DNA from: Blastocatellia bacterium
Lineage (GTDB): Bacteria > Acidobacteriota > Blastocatellia > UBA7656 > JADIYM01
Length of the DNA: 64,000 nucleotides
Assembly: GCA_021463145.1 (NCBI GenBank)
Contig: JAJTWZ010000016.1
Location: forward strand, 1 to 64,000
Reading direction: 5' to 3'
Shown: in pieces, positions 54,378 through 61,788 of the stretch
How positions within the stretch are numbered: the first letter of the stretch is position 1
Layout: each line of letters opens with the position of its first letter
Position numbers and translations under genes: made by a program
Notes under the pieces: generated by a model
What the model saw: the letters and a program-made list of their open reading frames with translations, nothing else
The model's database searches: none
What the model was told of the DNA's origin: nothing

Positions 54378-55349
54378 ATGGAGCCAACAACCCTGTTCGT
54401 TCTCGGCGTTATAGTCGCATCGGTCATCATCGTCGCTGCGGTCGTGATGCGAATGCGATCGTACGGTGGAAACGACGATCTCAGCCTTACGCACCTGATG
54501 GGGTCTCGTCCAGAAGGCAGCGCTGGCGCCGCGCCGGCGCCGGTCGAGCCGCCGTTTTCGGCGCCCGAGGAAGTCGCGCCCGCGCCTCCCAAGCCCGAAC
54601 CGAAGAAGCCCGAAGCGAAGAAGGCCGAGCCAAAGCCAAAATCGAAGCCGGCTCCGCCACCACCGCCCAAACCAAAGCCCGAGCCAAAGCCGGCGCCGCC
54701 GCCTCCTCCTCCGCCACCAAAGCCCGAGCCCAAGCCGGAGCCGCCGCCGCCTCCGCCTCCGCCACCAAAGCCCGAGCCTAAGCCGGAGCCGCCTCCGCCT
54801 CCGCCTCCGCCTCCGCCCGCGCCGGAGCCTCCTCCACCGCCGCCTCCGCCGCCACCAGCGCCGGAGCCACCTCCGCCTCCGCCTCCGCCGCCACCAGCGC
54901 CGGAGCCACCTCCGCCTCCGCCTCCGCCTCCGCCGCCACCAGCGCCGGAGCCACCTCCGCCTCCGCCGCCACCACCTCTACCACCTCCTCCACCAGCGCC
55001 GCCGAAGCCGGCGCCTGGTCCCGTCGTGTCCGGATCGGCGGCATCGCCTACGGCTGAGCTGGAAGAAGCCGACAAGCGCCACAAGGACGCTCGTCGCCTC
55101 GCCCGGCTGCTGGTGTCCGAGATCAAGCTCTACAACGAGAACGCCGTGACGCAAGGACGCGCGAACAAGGACCTTTACACGAGGCTCAAGAAGGATATCG
55201 ACCGCAGTGTCGACGTCTATCACCAGCGCGTTCCGGACGAAGTGCGAGCGCATTTCGACTACCTCTACGACGAGTTGCTGCGGCAGCTCGGCGACGGCGA
55301 TCCCTCGAGCCTCGGCAAGGATTGCCCGGAGCCCAACCCGCCTCGATAG
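54378..55349 (+). CDS. Membrane-anchored protein with long proline-rich rod
   Basis: The 323 residues start with a TM helix (LFVLGVIVASVIIVAAVVMR, about 5-24) with no cleavage site. Then come 180 residues of (PEPKP)n and PPPPPPAPEPPP repeats, made of CCTCCGCCT and CCGGAGCC tandem units. The C-terminal 90 residues (EEADKRHKDARRLARLLVSE, IKLYNENAVTQGRANKDLYT, VRAHFDYLYDELLRQLGDGD) are a conserved charged helical domain found in proteins of many Acidobacteriota and Deltaproteobacteria. The rod could span the periplasm as in TonB, but the tail is not TonB. An ATG stands after GAGGTAACGGTACCCA. Confidence 0.87.
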   Translation: MEPTTLFVLGVIVASVIIVAAVVMRMRSYGGNDDLSLTHLMGSRPEGSAGAAPAPVEPPFSAPEEVAPAPPKPEPKKPEAKKAEPKPKSKPAPPPPPKPKPEPKPAPPPPPPPPKPEPKPEPPPPPPPPPKPEPKPEPPPPPPPPPPAPEPPPPPPPPPPAPEPPPPPPPPPPAPEPPPPPPPPPPPPAPEPPPPPPPPPLPPPPPAPPKPAPGPVVSGSAASPTAELEEADKRHKDARRLARLLVSEIKLYNENAVTQGRANKDLYTRLKKDIDRSVDVYHQRVPDEVRAHFDYLYDELLRQLGDGDPSSLGKDCPEPNPPR

Positions 55350-55555
55350 CCGGCGGCTGCAAGCCAGCACCGATTGGGCGGATGGAACGGGCCTGAATTC
55401 GAATCGAGTTCGGGCCAGCTTCATCCGCCCCTTGCGCTTCGTGCGCCGGCCGCCTGCCTTGCCTGAGCGCTACATGACCGGCGCGGCGAGCCCGTGGTAC
55501 GATCAGTCGGTTCCACCCTCCGGAACAGACTGATCCATCAGGGTATCCATCGTTT

Positions 55556-58078
55556 ATGCGTCGTAAGTTCGCCTTCCCGCTCGTTCTTCTGCTCTGTCTA
55601 GCCGCTATCTCGGTTCCGGCCGGTGCGCGGGCCGGCTCCGGTCTGCAGCGGGGCTCGAATGCCGTCGTGGAAGACTTCGTCCCGGGCGACGTGCTCGTTC
55701 GCTTCCGGCCCGAATCCGCCGGCAAAGCCGACAGCCTCGCAGCCCAGTACGGCCTCGAGCGCGCCGGGCGGATCCGCAAGATCGGCGTCGAGCGTCTGCG
55801 CCTGCCGGCGGGCGGCGACGTGCTGGACACGGTCCGGCGGCTTTCCTGGGACCCGAACGTGCTCTACGCGGAGCCGAACTACGTCGCGCGCCTCGCCCTG
55901 TCGCCAAACGACTCGCTGTACGCGGGCGTCGACGGGTTTGCCAACGACATGCAGAAATGGATGTATGCCGGCGACGGCACCGATCAGGGCATCCGCGCAG
56001 AACCGGCGTGGGATCTGACGACAGGACGGCCCGACGTTACGATCGCGGTGATCGACTCTGGAGTTTTCCTTACGCATCCCGACCTGTCCGGCAATCTCTG
56101 GACGAACCCGGGTGAAGTCTCGGGAAACGGGATCGACGACGACGCGAACGGTTTCGCCGACGATGTCCACGGTTGGGACTTCTACGCGTCGGACGCCGAT
56201 CCGAACCCGGACCTCGGTAACGGAATCAACGACGACGGCTTCGGCATTGGCGACGACAACACCTACCACGGCACGTTCGCCGCGGCGCTGGCGGCCGGCC
56301 GCGGAAACGACGGCCGCGGCGTATGCGGAACCGCGTGGAACTGCTCAGTGATGGCGCTCAAGATCTTTACTGACGACGGCGTCGCCAACACCTTCCACAT
56401 CGCCGAAGCGCTCGAGTACGCAGCCGACAACGGCGCCGACATCGTCAATATGTCGCTCGAGACCCGAACCTCGAACACTACGCTGCAGGAGGGCGTCGCG
56501 TACGCGATTGCGCGCGACTGCGTCGTCGTTGCGGCCGCGGGTAACGACGGCTTCGCTAACACGGTTTATCCGGCGGGCTACAACGGGGTGCTCTCGGTCG
56601 GCGGATCGGGCCACGCGTTCGGTTCGCCTACCGTTGCGGGCTTCTTCGGCCCGCCGCGTCCGCAAGGCCGCCCCGGGTTCTCGAATTACGGACCGATCGC
56701 CGTCGATGTCGTCGCTCCGTCGATCGTTTTCTCGTCGAGTGTTGCAAGCGTCACGGACGCGAACGACAACCCTGGAATCGATGCCGGCGACGTAATCAGC
56801 TTTACGTCCTCGGGGACGTCGTTCTCGTGCCCGATAGTCGCCGGCGAGGCCGGGCTCATTCTTTCGCGAGACCGGGACCTCAATGGCGGCCAACGCACTC
56901 TGTCGAATGCCGAAGTCGTCGGGATCGTCGAGGGTCACACCCAGAACCTGCCAGACGATCCGCAGGATTCGCCGAACGGTGGCGAGACCTGGGACAACAA
57001 GGGCCGCGTCGACGTACGCGGCGCCGTTGAGAGCGTGACGGGTTCCGGCGGCGGCGATCGCTCCGTCAAGCTCACCTGGCAGGCTCCCGACGGTGGCGCC
57101 GGTGCGGCTCCGCGCAGTCTCGCGGTCGAGGATCTGGGCGCCCCCAAGGCGCTGGCGATCAACGAGACCGAGCCGAACAATTCGCGTGAGTCCGCCCAGG
57201 CCATCCCGGCTCCCGAGACCGTTAACGGCTCGATCGCGACGAATGACGACGGGCAGGTCGTGATCGTCTACGAAGCGGATCCGGATGACGTCGTCGAGGA
57301 TCTGTACAAGCTGACGCTCGAGACCGAACGGAGCCTGAACATCCGGCTCACCCCGAACGGAGACTCGGATCTGGACCTCGCGTTACTCACGGACATCGAC
57401 GGCGACGGAGAGTACACGTTCGAGCAGGAATATCTGCGGGCCAATCCCGCAACCGGTCCTCAGCAATCCGAAGGATTCACGAACCTGGTGCTGCCGGCAG
57501 GCACCTACTTCATCGCCTGCTCCATCTACGATGCCATTCCTCGCGTGCAGTCTGACACCTACACGCTCGCCGTGACGAACGGCGCCCCAATCGTGCAGGG
57601 CTATCGCATCTACCGGCAGACGACGCAGAACGTGGCGATCTCGATAGAGAACCGCGTTGCGCAGGTGAGCGGCGTCCAGCTCACCTTCACGGACACGACG
57701 GCGCCGGATGGCGACCTTTATTACGTCGTCACGGCCGTCTACTCTACCGGGGAGAGCGGTCCGTCCAACGAGGCCGGCACCGCCGATCCGGATCCGAACG
57801 CTCCGGTCGTCCTGAACCCGGTCTACAAAAAGGGCAAGCTCCAACTCACGGCCGAAGGCTCGAAGATCGTTGCGGGGAGCGTGCTTCTCGTCAACAACAC
57901 GGAGTCGTTCGGCCTTGTGCCGGCAAAGGCCGGCACGCGATGGGTGGTCAAGAAGAACACGCGCAGCACGCCGGGCAGTCTGAAGATCGGCGAAGCTCTG
58001 CCGTTCGGTCAGGACGTTACGCTCACAGTCGTTACGCCCACGGGTCTCAGGTCGGCGCCAGTCACGTTCCGCCGGTAA
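55556..58078 (+). CDS. Secreted subtilisin-like serine protease (S8) with PPC and C-terminal surface domains
   Basis: The 840 residues begin with a signal peptide (FPLVLLLCLAAISVPAGARA), an N-terminal inhibitor propeptide, then the S8 domain: AVIDSGVFLTHPDL (Asp about 165), DDNTYHGTFAAALA (His about 237), VVVAAAGNDGF and SSGTSFSCPIVAGEAGLIL (Ser about 421). Next come a PPC-type pre-peptidase domain (NETEPNNSRESAQAIPAPET...), a fibronectin-like segment, and a C-terminal 75-residue beta domain (GKLQLTAEGSKIVAGSVLLV) shared in form with the two following proteins. It is probably released or surface-attached. Confidence 0.95.
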   Translation: MRRKFAFPLVLLLCLAAISVPAGARAGSGLQRGSNAVVEDFVPGDVLVRFRPESAGKADSLAAQYGLERAGRIRKIGVERLRLPAGGDVLDTVRRLSWDPNVLYAEPNYVARLALSPNDSLYAGVDGFANDMQKWMYAGDGTDQGIRAEPAWDLTTGRPDVTIAVIDSGVFLTHPDLSGNLWTNPGEVSGNGIDDDANGFADDVHGWDFYASDADPNPDLGNGINDDGFGIGDDNTYHGTFAAALAAGRGNDGRGVCGTAWNCSVMALKIFTDDGVANTFHIAEALEYAADNGADIVNMSLETRTSNTTLQEGVAYAIARDCVVVAAAGNDGFANTVYPAGYNGVLSVGGSGHAFGSPTVAGFFGPPRPQGRPGFSNYGPIAVDVVAPSIVFSSSVASVTDANDNPGIDAGDVISFTSSGTSFSCPIVAGEAGLILSRDRDLNGGQRTLSNAEVVGIVEGHTQNLPDDPQDSPNGGETWDNKGRVDVRGAVESVTGSGGGDRSVKLTWQAPDGGAGAAPRSLAVEDLGAPKALAINETEPNNSRESAQAIPAPETVNGSIATNDDGQVVIVYEADPDDVVEDLYKLTLETERSLNIRLTPNGDSDLDLALLTDIDGDGEYTFEQEYLRANPATGPQQSEGFTNLVLPAGTYFIACSIYDAIPRVQSDTYTLAVTNGAPIVQGYRIYRQTTQNVAISIENRVAQVSGVQLTFTDTTAPDGDLYYVVTAVYSTGESGPSNEAGTADPDPNAPVVLNPVYKKGKLQLTAEGSKIVAGSVLLVNNTESFGLVPAKAGTRWVVKKNTRSTPGSLKIGEALPFGQDVTLTVVTPTGLRSAPVTFRR

Positions 58079-58094
58079 TCGCCGGTTTTTTTAT
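58070..58094 (+). terminator. Weak terminator behind the first subtilase
   Basis: CCGG TAATCG CCGG followed by eight T directly after the stop codon. The stem is only four to five pairs, so termination is uncertain. Confidence 0.4.
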
Positions 58095-58205
58095 CCAGGT
58101 TCGTTGCAACCCGCTGCGACGAGCGCTTCATCGAAGGCGGTTTCCAGTTCATTCATAGGGTCGAGCGGCGCGCCACGCGTCAGGTCTCGAAAGGAGTTTT
58201 ATCGT

Positions 58206-59936
58206 ATGCGTTCCTCAATGACCGTCTTCGCCCTGGCCGCTCTACTCGCCACTGGCGTCATCACGCCGCTGCATTCGGCCGTCGCCGATTCCGACGTTCC
58301 GCGCGCCAGGCTCGAGGCGCTTCCACATGCCAACCGTCACGTACTCGTAAAGTCAGGCCACGAGGTCGGCTGCCGTCACGCAACGGCGGAAGAAGCCGCT
58401 CTGCTCCTGGCTCCGGAGAAGTTCGGCGAGCCACTGCACTTCATCAAGACCGATCGCGCGGACAAGACGGCCGGAGCCGGCGGCCTGACGATCATGTTGA
58501 GGGCAACGAACCAACTCGAGCGCAACCAGGAAGCGAAGGCCGCATTCCTCGTTGCCGCCGCGCGCTGGGAATCTCTCATCGCAAACCCGATCACGATCGT
58601 CATCGACGTGGACTTCGGGACGAAATTCTTCGGACAGCAGTATCCGAATGGAGTGCTCGGAAGCACCAGCTCGCAGGACATCGGCGGGGATGACTCCTAT
58701 TCGGAAGTTCGAGACGGACTTGTGGGCGACGCGTCGAACGACCGCGAGAGGGCCATTTACCCGCTTCTTCCCGCAACGTCGGTTCCGACCGATCGCGGAA
58801 CTTCGGACTTCGTCTACGGCCCCTCGGCGAATTTCCGCGCGCTGGGTCTGCTCAATCCGGTCGCAAATCCCGCGACGGAGGGCAATCTCGGCGATCCACC
58901 AGCGATAGGCTTCAACTCCGCATTCGCTTTCGACTTCAACCCCAACAACGGTATATCGGCGAATGCTTCGGACTTCGACGCGGTCGTGATGCACGAGATC
59001 GGTCACGCCCTGGGCTTCGTGTCCAACACGGGGCTCGTCGAGCTGGATTCGTCGATCCCGAACGTCGTCTCCGTGCTGGACCTCTTTCGCTTCCGGCCGG
59101 GCGTGGACGGCACCAGTTTCCAGTCGTCGCAGCGCATCATGATGTCCGGCGGATCCCACGTGTACTTCGCTGGCGGCGCGACGCAGGCGCTGTCGACCGG
59201 GCGCCCGGACGGATCGGGCGGCGACTTCAACCAGGCAAGCCACTGGAAAGACGACGCGCTTTCGGGGCTGTTCATCGGCCTGATGGATCCCACCTTGCCC
59301 GACGGCGTTCGCGAAGAGCTTACGGCCGCCGATCTCGAGGCATTCAGCAGCATCGGCTACAGGCTGACGACCGAGTTGCCGATTTCGGTCGTTCAGTCCG
59401 CAGGCAGCCTCCGCGGTGACGTCCTGACGCTCATCGGGCAGGTGTCGACGACCGACGGAGCGGGACCGGTCACCAAGGCCGACGTGGCGTTGCTCGATAC
59501 GAACGGTGCAACGCTTCAGACGTTGCCAACGGTCGCCATCGCGACCGACGGTGCTGGATTTTTCGAGTTCACGGTGGCCGGTCTCGCGGCCGTGCCGGCG
59601 GCGATCCGAGCGTCCCTTACGCTTTCGGACGACGAAGGAAACCGCAGCGCCGCGCGCGTGATCGGATTCGGCGGCGCCGAATCCGGCGCTCCCAACATCG
59701 CGACCGCCAAGATGAAGGGCACGAAGCTCAAGCTCACCGGCTCGCTCTTCAGTATGTCGATGGGCGTCGAGGTGAACGGCACGCTCGTACCTCTTCCGCC
59801 CGGCAGCAAGGTGAAAGCGCCCGGCTCGAAGGCCACGATTCAGACGGCAGGGCTCACTCTGCGGACCGGCGCGAACCGCATCCGGCTCGTGTCGGCCGAG
59901 GGTCTGCAATCGAACATTCTCATACTCACCAGATAG
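58206..59936 (+). CDS. Secreted metalloprotease, NF038122-like (HEIGHALGF)
   Basis: The 576 residues begin with a signal peptide (MTVFALAALLATGVITPLHS). The zinc motif is VMHEIGHALGFVSNTG (HExxHxxGF). Conserved blocks before it are LLVAAARWESLIANPITIVIDV-type (WESLI...ITIVIDVDFG), GVLGSTSSQ and IGFNSAFAFDFNPNNG. After the protease come a small Ig-like region and an 80-residue C-terminal domain ending GANRIRLVSAEGLQSNILIL. AAGGAG is 9 bases before the ATG at 58206, so the frame extending to 58104 is not used. It is a paralogue of the next gene. Confidence 0.92.
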   Translation: MRSSMTVFALAALLATGVITPLHSAVADSDVPRARLEALPHANRHVLVKSGHEVGCRHATAEEAALLLAPEKFGEPLHFIKTDRADKTAGAGGLTIMLRATNQLERNQEAKAAFLVAAARWESLIANPITIVIDVDFGTKFFGQQYPNGVLGSTSSQDIGGDDSYSEVRDGLVGDASNDRERAIYPLLPATSVPTDRGTSDFVYGPSANFRALGLLNPVANPATEGNLGDPPAIGFNSAFAFDFNPNNGISANASDFDAVVMHEIGHALGFVSNTGLVELDSSIPNVVSVLDLFRFRPGVDGTSFQSSQRIMMSGGSHVYFAGGATQALSTGRPDGSGGDFNQASHWKDDALSGLFIGLMDPTLPDGVREELTAADLEAFSSIGYRLTTELPISVVQSAGSLRGDVLTLIGQVSTTDGAGPVTKADVALLDTNGATLQTLPTVAIATDGAGFFEFTVAGLAAVPAAIRASLTLSDDEGNRSAARVIGFGGAESGAPNIATAKMKGTKLKLTGSLFSMSMGVEVNGTLVPLPPGSKVKAPGSKATIQTAGLTLRTGANRIRLVSAEGLQSNILILTR

Positions 59937-59964
59937 CCGTCCGAACCGGCAAGGAGGTATTGCC

Positions 59965-61725
59965 ATGATTGATCGGATTCGTCGATTCGCCGCCTTCACG
60001 ACGGCCGCACTGCTTCTGGTGCCGCTTGCCGGCACCGCCTCGGGCGTTCACGCACAGGATCGCCAGACCGAGCCCGCGGCTGTCGAGGAGTTTCCGGTTC
60101 CTTTCGAGCTCAACCGCGGGCAGGTCTTCACGATGGAGAACGGCGTGCGCACCTGCCGCACGGCCGGTCACGAAGAGACGCTCGCCATGAAGCGGCGGAC
60201 GCCGGGTGAGGAACTGAAAGTCATCAACGAGGCGTCGATCTCGAAAGTGCGGAGGGGTGGATCGCCCGGGTTCACGATAGTCCTCCGGGGTACGGCGCAA
60301 CTGGATGGGTTCCCGCTTGCGAAGTCGGCACTGATCCGCGCCGCGGAAACGTGGATGGCCCTGATCCGGACGCCGGCAACCGTTTACATCGACGTCGATT
60401 TCGGCCCGACGAGGTTCGGCGATCCTTATCCGTCCGGCGTTCTTGGCAGCACGGATTCGAACTTTCCCGACACGGCCAGCACCTGGTCCGCGATGCGCGC
60501 GAGACTGCTTACCAAGTCGAACAGCCAGGCCGAGACAGATCTGCTCAACCTGATGCCGGCCGCCGCGGGCATTCCCACGACCGAGGGTACTGCGACTCTC
60601 GTGTACATTTCCGAGATCCCGCGCCGCGCGCTAGAGATAATCGGATCGACGGCGCCCGCACCCTCTTGCGACGAGGGAGAAGGCTGCGTCTCGTCCGTTG
60701 GCTTCAACTCGGCGTTTCCGTACGACTTCGATCCGCTCAACGGCGTTGACTCGAACAAGCAGGACTTCAACGCGACGGCGCTGCACGAGTTCGGCCACGC
60801 CCTGGGCTTCGTGTCGCACGCTGGCTTCAAGGAGCTCGTTCCGTCTAATCCGGTGGTGCTGACGACATGGGACCTCTTCCGATTCCGCACCGGAATCGGG
60901 ACTGGCACGTTTGCGACGGCCCAGCGTGTGACGTCGTCGGGCGGCGAGCAGGTCCAGTTCACCGGCGGATCCACGACCCGGCTGTCGACGGGGCGGCCCG
61001 ACGGATCGGGCGGCGACAACAACCAGGCCAGCCACTGGAAGGACAACGTCCTGAACGGGGGCAGCTACCTCGGCATCATGGATCCGACCGGTGCGGACGG
61101 CGACCGCGACGAACTTCGCCAGGTCGATCTCGACACGTTGGACTTCATCGGCTACGACGTGAAGGACATCATCACGGTCGACTCGGTCACGGCCGCCACT
61201 GCCGGAACGACCCTGAACGTGAACGTTGCAATAACGTCGGCGAACCGGCGGATCGCTTCCGTGCGAGCGACGCTGCTCGACTCGGCCAGTCAACCGCTGG
61301 GCTCGCCGATCGAAACGGCGGTCAACTCGAGTGGCGAAGTGAGCGGAGACGTGGACATTCCGATCACCATCGGCAGCGTGCCGACGGTAACCAAGGTCTC
61401 GGTCACCGCAACGGACGGCGACGGCATCGTGAGCGCGCCGACGGTCCTCGACTTCAGCGTCGCGGAACCCGGCGGCGGCAACATTACCTCCGTCAAGCAC
61501 AACGGAAAGAAGCTGACGATCACGGGAACGGGCTTTACCGGAACGCTCGCGCTCGAGGTGAATGGCGTGATCGTCGCGCCGCCAATCGCGATCAAGATCA
61601 AGTCCGGGGGCGCCAAGCTCAACATCAAGGGCAACAACGCGACGCTAGGGCTCGTGACGGGGACGAACCGCATCCGCGTTTCGTCCAACGGGGCGTTCTC
61701 GAACCTCTTTTTCCTGAATCGATAA
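59965..61725 (+). CDS. Secreted metalloprotease, NF038122-like (HEFGHALGF), paralogue
   Basis: The 586 residues have a signal peptide (AAFTTAALLLVPLAGTASGV). The pattern is the same as in the previous gene: WMALIRTPATVYIDVDFG, GVLGSTDSN, VGFNSAFPYDFDPLNG, LHEFGHALGFVSHAG, and TGRPDGSGGDNNQASHWKD. The C-terminal domain GNITSVKHNGKKLTITGTGF ends GTNRIRVSSNGAFSNLFFL, closely related to that of its neighbour. AAGGAGG is 8 bases before the ATG. The 28-base gap to the preceding gene suggests one operon after a tandem duplication. Confidence 0.93.
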   Translation: MIDRIRRFAAFTTAALLLVPLAGTASGVHAQDRQTEPAAVEEFPVPFELNRGQVFTMENGVRTCRTAGHEETLAMKRRTPGEELKVINEASISKVRRGGSPGFTIVLRGTAQLDGFPLAKSALIRAAETWMALIRTPATVYIDVDFGPTRFGDPYPSGVLGSTDSNFPDTASTWSAMRARLLTKSNSQAETDLLNLMPAAAGIPTTEGTATLVYISEIPRRALEIIGSTAPAPSCDEGEGCVSSVGFNSAFPYDFDPLNGVDSNKQDFNATALHEFGHALGFVSHAGFKELVPSNPVVLTTWDLFRFRTGIGTGTFATAQRVTSSGGEQVQFTGGSTTRLSTGRPDGSGGDNNQASHWKDNVLNGGSYLGIMDPTGADGDRDELRQVDLDTLDFIGYDVKDIITVDSVTAATAGTTLNVNVAITSANRRIASVRATLLDSASQPLGSPIETAVNSSGEVSGDVDIPITIGSVPTVTKVSVTATDGDGIVSAPTVLDFSVAEPGGGNITSVKHNGKKLTITGTGFTGTLALEVNGVIVAPPIAIKIKSGGAKLNIKGNNATLGLVTGTNRIRVSSNGAFSNLFFLNR

Positions 61726-61742
61726 AGTCGACGGACTCACAC

Positions 61743-61780
61743 GGCTGAACACGGATCCGCGCCGATCCGTGTTCAGCCGC
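61743..61780. repeat. Perfect 16-base inverted repeat after the second metalloprotease
   Basis: CGGCTGAACACGGATC, six bases (CGCGCC), and GATCCGTGTTCAGCCG form a perfect hairpin. There is no T-tract. The GGATC/GATCC core resembles the stretch GCCGATCCGCGTTGATCTGC at 47236-47260, a dispersed-repeat style in this genome. Confidence 0.85.
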
Positions 61781-61788
61781 TGCTGCCG

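Noticed and set aside
54128-55126. Gly-rich frame resembling PE-PGRS or cell-wall glycine proteins
   Set aside because: It is the reverse strand of the proline-rich rod; the plus strand has a TM helix and a conserved C-terminal domain.
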